A stretch of DNA of 64,000 bases. Origin: Aegilops tauschii subsp. strangulata. Its lineage: Eukaryota; Streptophyta; Magnoliopsida; Poales; Poaceae. The notes beneath the pieces are model-generated. The model was given only the letters and a program-made list of their open reading frames with translations. It was not told the origin of the DNA and searched no databases. The translations under genes and the position numbers were made by a program. The stretch spans positions 650,277,387 through 650,341,386 of the forward strand of contig NC_053036.3 in NCBI RefSeq assembly GCF_002575655.3, in the 5' to 3' direction. Below are positions 34,946 to 45,570 of the stretch, in pieces (the first letter of the stretch is position 1; every line of letters starts with the position of its first letter).

Positions 34946-36466
34946 GTTAGCTAACTGAAAATAGATTGCTAGATGGACCATGCATGTAAGATGTAACCAC
35001 AAAACAAGAAACAATTCGAGCGAACTGAAGATAGATTGCTAGATCGGTTAAACGATGAACACAACTGCCATAAATCACATCAGAGCATGTAACATACTAT
35101 GAGAAATCATTCATAGATTGGCTGCTGGTACTTCATTCAGACTTCACAAGCACCAAGAGTCAAATCACAGGCGTTGGCAAGGTTCAAAGCTTCAGACTAG
35201 TCTAAAATATCAGCTCCATATCTTTTGTGAATGTGTGATGCGTGCCTTAGGACTTCCTGCTGTCCTGTAGGTATGCCCTTGGTCAGAAAGTTCTTGTTTC
35301 TGTCAGAGAGGTAGAACTGTCATCTGCATCATCTAGTTACTCTACTAAAAAATGAAGCTCATGTGTCAGCAGTTGTCACTGAATTTTCAGATGACTGGCA
35401 ATAAAGTTTGCTGCTTAATTTTCGACTGCTAAGTTTAAGTTTTCCATGTGTGTAGGTGTAGCAGGTAATAGCTCTGAACCCTGAAAAAAAGAATCAAAAA
35501 TCGAATCCTTTCTCCATGCCCTCACAATGCCTATGAATTTCACATGTGATCATTTAAACAGCACACACGTTGTCCATTCAAAAAGAGGTGGAATAAAATT
35601 AAATCTAAACTGAACATTACAAAATTTTAAAATCAGAACCTTTGTATAACTGACAATGGATCATCGTATACAACAAGATCTATTAAGTAATGCAAGAGCA
35701 CACACGCACATAAGAGTCAAAAGACTGATTATAAGGCATGACCTACATGGATAGACTGAGGTCTCTGTAGTGCAAGAATTAGAAAAATGGCAGCAACACA
35801 CCAAAGACAACGACAGTCAAGGATGGCATCTCCTTCTTCCATACGGTGGTCCATGCTCTCTGCAATCCCTGAAGAAGAACATACCTTAAAAGCCTGAAAT
35901 CAAGAGTAAGGAACATATCAAAAGGGTTCGGAAATAGAAAGCAGAAAATTCAAGAGTCAGTACAAAAACAAAATAGGTCTAAATAGATCTGAGACCTGAG
36001 GAGAGAAGAACTATCATACTGACTATTTTAAATTTATTTACTTACCAATTAGTACACCGTAACTTTTATTATGTAACGAAGATATCCGTATATAGAAGTA
36101 AATAATTGCCTATACACATCAATAGTTAAATACACAGTAGGTTATTTAAGTCGTGCATGGACCAAAACAATTTTGCGACTGGTTTTAAGGTTGCAATTGA
36201 GCACTTACAGAAGACGGCTCAAATCAACCTAGCTCATCAATAAACAACCAATTTGAAGATATGGAGAAGAATCTAACTTTCTTGTGAGGCTTCATGAAGA
36301 AACATGTGGCACCACTTAGATCACAAACACATGAGCTAGACTGTCCACGAAAATTGATTAAACGGTCTACCACATCAGATGCTAAATAATGAAATCGCAG
36401 AGACTAATAACAAATGAAGAGGGACAAACACTGCAATTTGGGACCCCAGATAAATGGCGGGTTTAC
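34946..36466. other. No feature recognised
   Basis: AT-rich, no ORF above about 60 codons, no clear repeats. It resembles intron or decayed intergenic DNA. Confidence 0.5.
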
Positions 36467-36534
36467 CTAGTGGGGGCAGTATGAAGCCGGTAGCTGATCT
36501 CTGAAGGTTGATCCCTCATAGTGGGACTCAGATC
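36467..36534 (-). other. Exon-like block C
   Basis: On the minus strand a 68-bp block is flanked by an acceptor-like CAG (before 36534) and a donor-like GTAAAC (after 36467). One frame reads SESHYEGSTFRDQLPASYC and then reaches a TAG. Its identity is unknown. It may be part of a broken or captured gene together with the blocks at 37096 and 37261. Confidence 0.25.
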
Positions 36535-37095
36535 CTGCTGCCCCACAGTATGGAAACAAACCCTTAAAGGATCTGAGTCCATACTTCCTCAACTTCCTCA
36601 ACTTTGCAGAATCACATGTTCCAAGCAGTATTCAGTCACACATCTGGTTCCAATCCTTAGAACAATTGCACTGCAATGCCTGCGGATTTTCACTTGATGA
36701 GATTCTTTTTTCTAAGATTAAATACAAGCAAGAAAACAGACATTCACCTCCAATTACATCGATCGGGCTTTGCCTTGGTCTTCAAATTTAAAATACAGAA
36801 CTGTAATATGTATGTATGCTGTTGGTATGGTTCTTCCTATTCCGGAAATTGAACATACATGAGGAATCTGCAGACTTTATATTTTAGCTTGCATTCTCTT
36901 TTTACATGAAGAAAAATGAAGTAAATACTTGTAAGCAATAAGTGTTACCTTGAATTCCTACTCGTAGATCTGGGCGTATTTCGTGTAGCTAGCAATTTGA
37001 ATGCATGAGATTATGTGGTTGTGCCAGCGAGCCTGTCAGCCAGAATGCAGAAGTCTGGGTCGTGAAAATGCATTGTTGATTAGTTGTGTACTTAC

Positions 37096-37151
37096 TGCTG
37101 GAGCTAAAATGGTCGTAGTTCTTGTGCCTTAACTCATCACATGCAGTCCTC
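37096..37151 (-). other. Exon-like block B
   Basis: A 56-bp minus-strand block between ATGCAG (acceptor) and GTAAGT (donor). One frame reads RTACDELRHKNYDHFSSS. The phase does not fit block A directly, so a simple A-to-B splice would break the frame. Confidence 0.25.
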
Positions 37152-37260
37152 CTGCATAGTTTGAAAAAAGAAATAATTCACAAATCAATACTGAGGAAGA
37201 CATATAATGGTAAGATAAGAACAGCTAGCTAGCCAGCGGCCGAAGGACTCTTTCGGTTAC

Positions 37261-37378
37261 CTGGCTTGTAATCATCATCACCCAGTCGCTCCCAAAATTA
37301 TTCAGTACAGGGCCAAAATCACGATCGTCAGTCTCATGCAAATCTTTAATCTCCCATGCCGTTGGATACACATCAGGC
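37261..37378 (-). other. Exon-like block A
   Basis: A 118-bp minus-strand block between a TTTTTTAG acceptor and a CAG/GTAACC donor. One frame is open through all 39 codons and looks protein-like (PDVYPTAWEIKDLHETDD near the start, NNFGSDWVMMITSQ at the end). I do not recognise the protein. It may be a gene fragment carried by a transposon. Confidence 0.35.
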
Positions 37379-38352
37379 CTAAAAAAATTATGCAAAAAAA
37401 AATCAAGTATGAGATGTAAGATTCAGAGTACAGTCTTTAGAAAGATAAGTTTTCTTTCACAACAAAAGCCATCTAAACCAAGTCTGATGCCCACTAAAAA
37501 CCATCTAAAGAGGCAATGTAATTGACCAATGGATTGTTATCTTACTTCATTCATGGAGTCCACAAGTGGGATCAGATGAGAAACTGAAGGTGGTGTTCCA
37601 CTCTCTGTCCGTGCAAGAATGCAATCTTGCATTCAATACATTAATTACTCAGTAAAAAAAACTTGCTGGTGCTTGCCGAACGGTTTGAGGCATCAGACAT
37701 GGGAAGGGGATCTCACCAGATGAGGAGGTCGTGCCGAAGGAGGGGATCCCACGGGTCTCCGCGCCTTGATCCGGTCAGAAGGAGCCGCCATTGCCGCCGA
37801 TGGATCGGGACGTCGGTGACAAGGCGGCGGCAGCGCGCTCACCGTGCGTCGGAGCGGACAGATTGCGCGCGATGAGGAAGGTGCTGGCGCGCGGAGGGCC
37901 CTGGCTCAAGGAGATCCGGGTGACGCCGCCGCCACACAGAGGCACCATCGATCGGGGCAGAGAGAGGTGGGGAATATGACCGCGGAGATGCGTGCGTTGG
38001 GTAGTTTTCTCCACCGTTTTTTTCCGTACGGGGCGAGGCTTCGACAGGAAAAATCGGTTGGGCTATCGACGGGGCGGGTGGAGTAACGAAACTAATCGGC
38101 GAGACGAAAAAAAACTACGAAAAAAAACAGACGAAGGTGGGACGAAAAAAACCGACGAAGGTGGGACGAAATTTAACCGACGGAGACTAGCAACTGCTTC
38201 ATTAGAAATAGAGATACATGCCCGTCAATACACGCAGGTGTGCAAGTGCACTAGCAGCTTAGCCTAATTCTGTCACATCTCTCGCTGAATCCTGCATACC
38301 TATACAGTTCTGTTCTGAAGAACATGCACGCATGCTATATATGAACCATGAA
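37379..38352. other. GC-rich segment and A-rich repeats, no gene recognised
   Basis: A GC-rich stretch (37680-37980) has only short overlapping frames. At 38095-38185 short repeats of GACGAAGGTGGGACGAAA alternate with A-runs. At 38211-38215 the minus strand reads ATCTC, which could be a Helitron start, but I found no matching end. Confidence 0.4.
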
Positions 38353-38811
38353 CTATGGTTTTATTTGTAAAAAAAATGAAGGAACACACACATAACAGTA
38401 GGTGCAAGGGTCGTTCACACACGAGTAGTTCGTCGTCATTCTTATTAGTACATAGCTAATCGATTGACAGGAGAACCAAAGGGATCTTCCATCATTTGCC
38501 CAGAATCGATGAAACACCCATCTCTGGCGTGTCGCCATATCCTCATCATCGTCGTCATCACAAATACCACAAGCCTCATCGTCACCATCATACTCAGCAT
38601 CCATCGCCAACCTGACCAAGTAGTTCTCCTCCAGCTGCTTCGGCGTTAACAGAAGGCTACGCCGTGCGTGGTCGTCGTCATCGAACAAAAAGTAGAGGAT
38701 GTCGGGGACGACATCGGTGTGGTGATCCACGAGGTGGGGCGTTGACGGCTTGCCTGGTTCGAGATGACCCGTCATGGCCTCCACCTCCACCTGTCCGATC
38801 GTCGCCTCCAT
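38353..38811 (-). pseudogene. Frameshifted copy of an unknown acidic-protein gene
   Basis: The ORF has 152 codons from ATG 38811. Its first 105 or so codons match the intact copy at 48630-49004 (METATIGx start, VVPDxLYFLFDDDDHA, LEENYLVRLAMDAE, DDEACGI, MATRQRWVF). Near 38494 there is one extra base (GGGCAAATGATGG against GGGCAATTATGG), so the shared ending MEDPFGSP is lost and about 40 unrelated codons follow. Acidic Asp runs replace the Glu-rich linker. The gene family is unrecognised and has no known domain; the high acidic content would suit a soluble, perhaps nuclear, protein, but that is a guess. A TATA-like TTTTATAGG lies upstream on the minus strand near 38880. Confidence 0.6.
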
Positions 38812-39575
38812 GGTTGGTTGTTTTGCCCGATCCGTCAACTTCTATCGATAGAGTTTGTCTCTATCTCTATCTCTACTCCTATAAAAATCACAGCTGATGA
38901 TGATAGTGTGCCTGTCATTCATCGTTTTTGACCGTCTGATCTGCATTCGACGCATAGGAGGCAACCCCACTTCACATTTGCAAAGAACCCCCCCCCCCCC
39001 CCCCCCCCCCCACATTCTCTTTGTTCATCTCCCAGTCCCACCTTATCCAATCAGCCAAGCAATAGATCCTTCTGGACAAAACTGGAGCCGAAGTGGCAGC
39101 GGCCGCTTTTCACGCCACCGGCGTCTTCCGATTCCAGCTCCTATCTACCGTAGCAGGCTCACCGCCACACCCACCTCCACCTCCCCGTTGTCTCCTCCTG
39201 CCCCTACCCCATCTCCTAGGGCGCTGACATCGACAAGTACCTCGACGTCACCGGCCGTCCGCGGAGTCTGCAACGCCTCTCCTGCCTACTCCTCTGATGC
39301 AGCAGACCCGCTGCCCAGCAACCCTCCCTCCTCACCTCCGTCTCCTCCTCCCCCTACCCCTATAGCGCGTGGTGGCATGCACGGCTGGCGGCCCAGCCAG
39401 CCCAGATGTCAGTAATACCAACAACAGACAGCACCCGGTGGTTCAGCAGGGGTCCGAGAAGACGCGCGCGGGGTTGGGATGAGAAGGGCGCCGGCGAGGG
39501 GTTCAGCAGTGGTCAGGTGCTCTATGCAATCTGTTGATGCTCTCATTGTTAATCTATCTAGGCATGGTGCATATG
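38812..39575. other. Intergenic segment with a poly-C tract
   Basis: It includes a run of 24 C at 38988-39011 and a Pro/Ser/Thr-rich open frame (38897-39415) that I judge to be compositional. No gene is supported. Confidence 0.5.
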
Positions 39576-40266
39576 CACCAGTAGAAAAACTACTTTACGT
39601 GAGACACATTAATTCCGGTTTGTAAATGAACCAGCACTAATGGTATCATTAGTCCCGGTTCGAACGGCTATGTATTAGTCCTGGTTTATTTGTGACCTAT
39701 AGTACCGGTTGGTGGCTCCAACCGGTACTAAAAGGGTGATGGCCTTTAGTACGGGTTGGTGGCTTCAACCGATACTAAAGAACCCCCCCTTAGTACTGGT
39801 TGGAGCCACCAACCGGTACTAAAGATGGTGTGCTGCCACCCGCAGTGCACAATGTTTAGTCCCACCTCGCTAGTTGAGAGGAGCTCGCACCGGTTTATAA
39901 GCCCCGCCGCGGCTACCGTGTCGAGCTCCTCTCTAAGCAGGCCTTTGTGGGCCTATTGCAAGTCTTCTGCCCTGTGGGGCCTACTGGGCCGTACGGGCCT
40001 GCATCCTGGCCCAACTAGAGGTTCGATTTTTAGTCGTATGCAGGCCGTGCCGGCCTAATAGGCGGGCTTTTTTCCCTTTATTTTAAAAAAAAATCAAAAA
40101 AAATATTCCCCAGACCACGGCGTGCCTCATGCCACGTGGTGGGCCTTTGGTCCCGGTTCGTGTTGAACCGGGACTAAAGGGTGGGGACTTACCCTTTAGT
40201 GCCGGTTTCAGAACCGGTACTAAAGGTCTTTACGAACCGGTACTAAAAGTCGTTTTTCTACTAGTG
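39576..40266. mobile_element. Non-autonomous CACTA transposon, 691 bp
   Basis: It starts CACCAGTAGAAAAACTAC and ends with the complement of CACTAGTAGAAAAACGAC, with ATG duplicated on both sides (39573-39575, 40267-40269). The 3-bp duplication and CACTAGTAGAAA terminus define the CACTA superfamily. Subterminal repeats of CCGGTACTAAAG in both orientations are typical transposase-binding regions. It has no transposase. Confidence 0.93.
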
Positions 40267-40522
40267 ATGCAAAGCTCTAGATGTCCATGCTCACCTTTTT
40301 CTGTAGAGCTAAGTATGAACTTGCAATTTTTCTTATTGATGAAAGGAAATTGTTTCTTCTACCATTTAATTGATGAGTATTGAGTGTGAAGCATCGTTCA
40401 GTATCAAAGTCTCATAGCTTGTCAACAATCTAGCAGCTTCTTTGTGCAATGGCATCCGACGTGTATCGATAGTTAAGTCAGTATGCTTAATAATAATAAA
40501 CTGCCATGTCAACTACATAATA

Positions 40523-40636
40523 CTCCCTCCGTCCGAAAAAGCTTGTCCCGAGTTTACCACTCAAATGAATGTATCTAGCACTAATTTGATGTTAGATACA
40601 TCCATTTGAGGGACAACCTTTTTCGAACGGAGGGAG
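40523..40636. mobile_element. Stowaway MITE, 114 bp
   Basis: It runs from CTCCCTCCGTCCGAAAAAG to CGAACGGAGGGAG with TA on both sides (40521-40522, 40637-40638). The inverted arms include ATGTATCTAGCAC and its near complement. Confidence 0.9.
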
Positions 40637-40733
40637 TATTAGCTAAGTTTTGGTGTAACCTACAAGTAATTTCTATGGAAATCTGTTGCTTCTTATGCGC
40701 TAAACCTACTGTATCTTTCTACAATGCATGTTA

Positions 40734-42451
40734 ACTATAGTCTGGGTAGTATCCGACCGTTGGATGGTCTGGGCATAATACGACTCGTGTCTGACTAGTG
40801 TATAGGCCGTGTGTGTGCATGTGTGTCCGTTGCGTACGAGCACCCCCGCGCTCGCCGTTGTCCACGGCGCCGAACCCGCCGCCTGAGCGCCTCGTCGAAC
40901 GCCATGGTCGTCACATCGCAGAATTGCTCGATGCCGGCGAGGACGAGGAACAGCCGATCGGGGACGGTGTCCAGCAGCTTCTTCACGAGCGCCGCGTCGC
41001 CCAACGTCTCCCCGAGGTTCGAGTACATACCGTCACCGTGGCGCGGCAACAGACCGGCACGGGCGCTGCTACAAGTGCGGCGAGTGCGGTCACTTCAAGA
41101 GGGACTGTCCCAAGCTGCGGAGGGAGCCGGCGGCGGAGCGCGTGCTGCTGGCGGACGTCGTTGGAGTCGAGGACGACGGGATCCTCTGAGCCATGGCTTA
41201 GGGGGTGAATATAGGAATAAGCCACGGCGAGGCACTTGTCTGACTATAGTCTGGGTAGTATCCGACTGTTGGATGGTCTGGGCATAATCCGACTCGTGTC
41301 TGACCAGTGTATAGGCCGTGTGTGTGCGTTGCGTACGAGCACCCCCGCGCTCGCCACTGTCCACGGCGCCGAACCCGCTCGTCGAACGCGCGCAGCCGCC
41401 TGAGCGCCTCGTCGAACGCCATGGTCGTCACATCGCAGAATTGCTCGATGCCGGCGAGGACGAGGAACAGCCGATCCGGGACGGTGTCCAGCAGCTTCTT
41501 CACGAGCGCCGCGTCGCCCAACATCTCCCCGAGGTTCGAGTACATACCGTCACCGTGGCGCGGCAACTGACCGGCACGGGCGCTGCTACAAGTGCGGCGA
41601 GTGCGGTCACTTCAAGAGGGACTGTCCCAAGCTGCGGAGGGAGCCAGCGGCGGAGCGCGTGCTGCTGACGGACGTCGTTGGAGTCGAGGACGACGGGATC
41701 CTCTGAGCCATGGCTTAGGGGTGAATCTAGGAATAAGCCACGGCGAGGCACTTGTCTGACTATAGTCTGGGTAGTATCCGACTGTTGGATGGTCTGAGCA
41801 TAATCCGACTCGTGTCTGACTAGTGTATAGGCCGTGTGTGCGCGTGTGTGTCCGTTGCGTACGAGCACCCCCGCGCTCGCCGCTGTCCACGGCGCCGAGC
41901 CTGCTCGTCGAACGCGCGCAGCCGCCCGAGCGCCTCGTCGAACGCCATGGTCGTCACATCGCAGAATTGCTCGATGCCGGCGAGGACGGGGAACAGCCGA
42001 TCCGGGACGGTGTCCAGCAGCTTCTTCATGAGCGCCGCGTCGCCCAACGTCTCCCCGAGGTTCGCGTACATACCGTCACCGTGGCGCGGCAACAGACCGG
42101 TGCGGGCGCTGCTACAAGTGCGGCGAGTGCCGTCACTTTAAGAGGGACTGTCCCAAGCTGCGGAGGGAGCCGGCGGCAGAGCGCATGCTGCTGGCGGCAG
42201 AGGCGGAACTAGCATCGGATTACACCTAGGGCTAAATAGCTTGAATGGTGCACTTTGATGTTTTTTTTTCTACTTTCTGACAAGAAATTACAAGGGCCAT
42301 TGTTGCTAGGCCTAGGGCTATAGCCATACTTGCCATAGGCCTGTCTCTGCCCCTGGCTGGCGGATGTCGTTGGAGTCGAGGACGACGGGATTCTCTGAGC
42401 CATGGCTTAGGGGGTGAATGTAGGAATAAGCCACGGCGAGGCACTTGTCTA
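40734..42451. repeat. Three-unit tandem array of rearranged Copia fragments
   Basis: Units start at ACTATAGTCTGGGTAGTATCC: 40734, 41243 and 41759, with a fourth start at 42452. Lengths are 509, 516 and 693 bp, the last swollen by an hAT insertion. Each unit has an LTR-like GT-rich part, then a Copia gag capsid piece on the minus strand (AALVKKLLDTVPDRLFLVLA, IEQFCDVTTMAFDEAL), then a zinc knuckle on the plus strand (CYKCGECGHFKRDCPK, in unit 3 CGECRHFK). Capsid and knuckle thus lie on opposite strands, which no functional gag has. Confidence 0.85.
42198..42355. mobile_element. hAT-type MITE, 158 bp
   Basis: CAGAGGCGGAACTAGC at the left matches the complement of GTCTCTGCCCCTG at the right. 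It is flanked by a perfect 8-bp duplication GCTGGCGG (42190-42197, 42356-42363). It is absent from the other two array units, so it inserted after the array formed. Confidence 0.92.
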
Positions 42452-43041
42452 ACTATAGTCTGGGTAGTATCCGATTGTTGGATGGTCTGGGCATAGTCCG
42501 ACTCGTGTCTGACTAGTGTATAGGCCGTGTGTATGCGTGTGTGTCCGTTGCGTACGAGCGTTCGGGCCGTTGCGTGTGGGTGAGACGAGCGGGGGAGTGA
42601 TCGTGTCGGGGCGCTGGACTCGGCCTGCAGCGACTGCGTGCGTGCGCGTTGGGTGCGCGGGCCTGGGAGTGCGGGACGTGGGGTGAGCGTGGTGATCCGT
42701 TGGAGTGCAGCAGCGTGGGCGCGTATGAGCGCGTCCGGGGTGCAGTGCATGCGGATCGTGGCCAGGCTATTCGGAGTTGGGTGCGGGGTGTGTGTGCACC
42801 CGTATAAACTCCCCCTCCTCCATTGTAGCTCCTGAGTGTGGATTGAGTTCGTGCTCAAGCAAAAGACGCCGTACGTGTGGCGGGTGGAGTTCGGGCTTCA
42901 GGAAAAACACTTGTGTCTGGGGTCCTTCTTCTTCCTCCTCCTCCTTCTTCGTTGTGTCAGAGAGAGAGCGAGAGGGAGGTGCAGCGAGAGAGAGAGGAAG
43001 GGGAAGACCGCGGCAACAACAAGCTACCGGAGAACAGCTAC
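42452..43041 (+). other. Fourth array start leading into an LTR-like or promoter segment
   Basis: It starts like the array units, then diverges after GCGTACGAGC into a GC/GT-rich segment with CCGTATAAACTCC (42798-42810, TATA-like) and a purine-rich leader (GAGAGAGAGCGAGAGGG). This resembles an LTR end plus leader, or a simple promoter and 5' UTR for the ORF that follows. Confidence 0.45.
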
Positions 43042-43458
43042 ATGGTCACCAACACCGGACAGGGACAGCACAAACACAGCGTCTACTATGAGCCGCACTG
43101 CATGTACGACGCCGGCTTCCTGCGCGAGCGCGGGCTGCGTGCCCACGTTCTCATCACGCCTGTCGTCAAGCAGCAACTCCTGGCCACCTTCACCCTCGTG
43201 TCCGGCCAAGAGGAAGCAGTTGAGCTCGCCCGGCTGCTCCGCGCCACATACGTAGTACCCATGAGCAACGGCGAGTGCGACGCAAAGGGGCTCCTCACCG
43301 CCGTCATCTCCACCCAGGGCACAACGCAGGCCTTCAGGGACCTGCTTGCCGACACGCTCCCCCAAACGCAGGTCGTCGAGCCCACCCCCGGCGTCCCGCT
43401 CCACCTCCACTTCGAGGACGACAACAACACTTTATCGCCATTGTCGCCGTCATCATAA
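43042..43458 (+). CDS. Hypothetical protein, 138 aa
   Basis: The frame starts MVTNTGQGQHKHSVYYEPHC and ends in a TAA-terminated Ser/Pro tail. Composition is protein-like (LRERGLRAHVLITPVVKQQL, TFTLVSGQEEAVELARLL, LHLHFEDDNN), with alternating hydrophobic segments suggesting an alpha/beta fold. I do not recognise the family. A TATA-like site lies about 240 bp upstream and a GA-rich leader in between. The frame is open further upstream to 42877, but the leader there looks untranslated, so I favour the ATG at 43042. It could be a small host gene or a fragment captured next to the Copia debris. Confidence 0.45.
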   Translation: MVTNTGQGQHKHSVYYEPHCMYDAGFLRERGLRAHVLITPVVKQQLLATFTLVSGQEEAVELARLLRATYVVPMSNGECDAKGLLTAVISTQGTTQAFRDLLADTLPQTQVVEPTPGVPLHLHFEDDNNTLSPLSPSS

Positions 43459-43531
43459 GTGAGAGCAAGATATTAATTCTTCAAACAACTTCCATCTAGT
43501 TAGTCATCTAGATATGCATCAATAAATCGTA

Positions 43532-43644
43532 CTCCCTCTGTTCCAAATTACTTGTCTCAAAAGTGGATAAAAATGGATGTATCTATAACTAAAATACGTC
43601 TAGATACATCCATTTCAGTGACAAGTAATTCCGAACGGAGGGAG
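43532..43644. mobile_element. Stowaway MITE, Thalos-like, 113 bp
   Basis: CTCCCTCTGTTCCAAATTAC to GTAATTCCGAACGGAGGGAG, with TA at 43530-43531 and 43645-43646 and internal arms ATGTATCTA / TAGATACAT. Its right half is repeated in inverted orientation at 44868-44925. Confidence 0.9.
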
Positions 43645-44925
43645 TAGTTGGTAAATGAGTCAATTACACCGGTGGTGCTTGAACTTGGCGCAAACGGTCA
43701 CTTTGGTGCTAGAACTTGCGGCATACATCGAACTGGTGTAACACGTTGGCTCGGACGTGCAAATACGGTGCAAACCTTGGCTGTGTACGCCCGAGCCGCT
43801 GATTAGGCGCGCCAACATGGCATGGGTCCCGCCGTCAGTGACCCGAAGGCAGACAGGAGGACGTGTGGCCAGTTTTTTTGCATAAACCCCCTTGAATTAT
43901 TATTTTCCCACAAAAAGGCCCTGTCAACGTTGGAAGATAGCATTTCATTTTTTTCGACTTTATAGCCAGTGGGCCCCGTGTGTACATACTGAGAATTATT
44001 AACAAGAAAAAACGGAGGCCTCCACGTCTCGAACGTGCGACCCTTGCCCATGTCACAGTCTGGCTGCTACACCATTCAGTCTTCACAACTTCAGATAAAT
44101 TTTTGTATTCATCAATTTGAATATTAAATATAAGCAGCACACGTATATTTTTTATTAAATAAACATTTTAAATGTCCATATTTAATAAAAAAATATAATA
44201 GATGTGTGTATGTTTAAATATTTTTATCTACTAATCATTGTTTGTATGTCTAACATTTATAAAAAATAAATATTTGAACATTATTTTAATTACTTACATT
44301 TCACAAATATTTCAAAAAGAATTAGCGCGTGCAAATGGGCTGCATATCTTCCTTATACTACATTAACAGTTGTTATCCTTGTTAGACATCCGAATGTAAT
44401 TGATGCTGTGGCTATGAGCACGAGCGCCCTAACAGTAGGTTGTCGTGTTGAATTCTAAAAAAAAAGTCACGTGTTGGAGTGTAGGAGTCTAACATATTCC
44501 CTTTTAATTCCCGCCAAAAAACATTTTTCCTTTTAATTTTCACATTGGGACTCACCTGTCATACAGCAAACAAAATAAAATACCATCTACCACGTGGACA
44601 GGGTCTTTTTTGTGAGAAAAAAAAATCGAGGTTTTTCTGCAAAAAGAAAAAAACAGGCCACGCACTTCTAGTCTTTGACAAAGGGCCCCACGCCACGCTG
44701 GCGGCCAAGTCAGCGTTGATTTCGTATCCAAGTGCGGTTAGCACTGTATTTGCACACCCGAGCCAAGTTATTGCACCAGTTCAATGTATGTCACAAGTTC
44801 TAGCACCAAAGTGACCGTTTACGCCAAGTTCAAGCACCACCGGTGTAATTGACTCATTTACCAACTACTCCCTCCGTTCAGAATTACTTGTCACTGAAAT
44901 GGATGTATCTAGATATATTTATGTT
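43585..44925. mobile_element. Long inverted-repeat element (Mutator-like or fold-back), about 1.3 kb
   Basis: The left arm (about 43585-43985) and right arm (about 44560-44925) are inverted copies: GAGTCAATTACACCGGTGG at 43655 mirrors CCACCGGTGTAATTGACTC at 44838, and the match continues outward into half a Stowaway MITE and inward through AACCCCCTT- and GGCC-type blocks with lower identity. The centre (about 44000-44540) is AT-rich with no ORF. The terminus resembles that of the Mutator-like element at 52373 (GAGTCAATTGCAC). I found no direct target duplication, because the flanks are themselves inverted. Confidence 0.65.
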
Positions 44926-44929
44926 TGTA

Positions 44930-45009
44930 CTCCCTCTGTAAACTAACATAAGAGCGTTTAGATAATTAAGTAATGATCTAAACGCTCTTATATTAGTTTA
45001 TGCAGGGAG
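44930..45009. mobile_element. Stowaway MITE, 80 bp
   Basis: CTCCCTCTGTAAACTAACAT at the left pairs with TTAGTTTATGCAGGGAG at the right, with the stem AAGAGCGTTTAGAT / ATCTAAACGCTCTT. TA precedes it; the right TA has become CA. It cuts off the half-MITE that ends the element to its left. Confidence 0.85.
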
Positions 45010-45570
45010 CATAAATGTAATCTTGGTGACTTGGTCCTTGGTCCACCATCCCATCTGTGTGTGGTCTACTCGATCCTGAAGTAGCAAAATGTGAAAATAT
45101 GCGGATTTGCTATTTCTTAGGTGCCTGGAATATTTCAAAGCGTCAGTTACTTTTCCTTAGTTCATCGTGAGCTCAACGGAGACGAAATAACCTCACTATC
45201 TATCTTAGGAAAAGCCATGGCTCCATTATCTATCTTAGGGGGCGAGAGATGCAGGGGTGTGGGGGATTGCCACAGTTGTGCTGCGGGGCTTCGAGGGATG
45301 GCTAGGGCGGCGGCCAGTCAAGCTGGACGGAGCGAGCAGTCTTTTTGTCCCGCTCGTGGCCCGTTCAGGACCGAACTTTACGGTCCTAGCTCGCTCAAGA
45401 AATTGGTTGGTCCGGTTACAAAATTTCGGGCCGAAATTTACCCGGTTCCGTCCGGTGTTTGACCAGTCAGACCGAGCGGACCGAAGCGTGCTGCTGGCTA
45501 TTCATCCTCATCGCGGCCAGAGGTGACACCATGCTCTGGCCGATGAGATCCGCGCACCGCGAGTTCGACG
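45010..45570. other. Intergenic segment, no gene recognised
   Basis: It contains short overlapping frames and GC-rich sequence (45240-45560). No frame resembles a known protein. It ends with the hAT target GTTCGACG at 45563-45570. Confidence 0.5.

Noticed and set aside
38211..38215. Possible Helitron 5' end on the minus strand
   Set aside because: Only a TCTC start after A is visible; no hairpin plus CTAG end was found to the left within the window.
38897..39415. 172-codon Pro/Ser/Thr-rich frame
   Set aside because: It spans the 24-C run and its bias follows base composition; no domain or close relative in the window.
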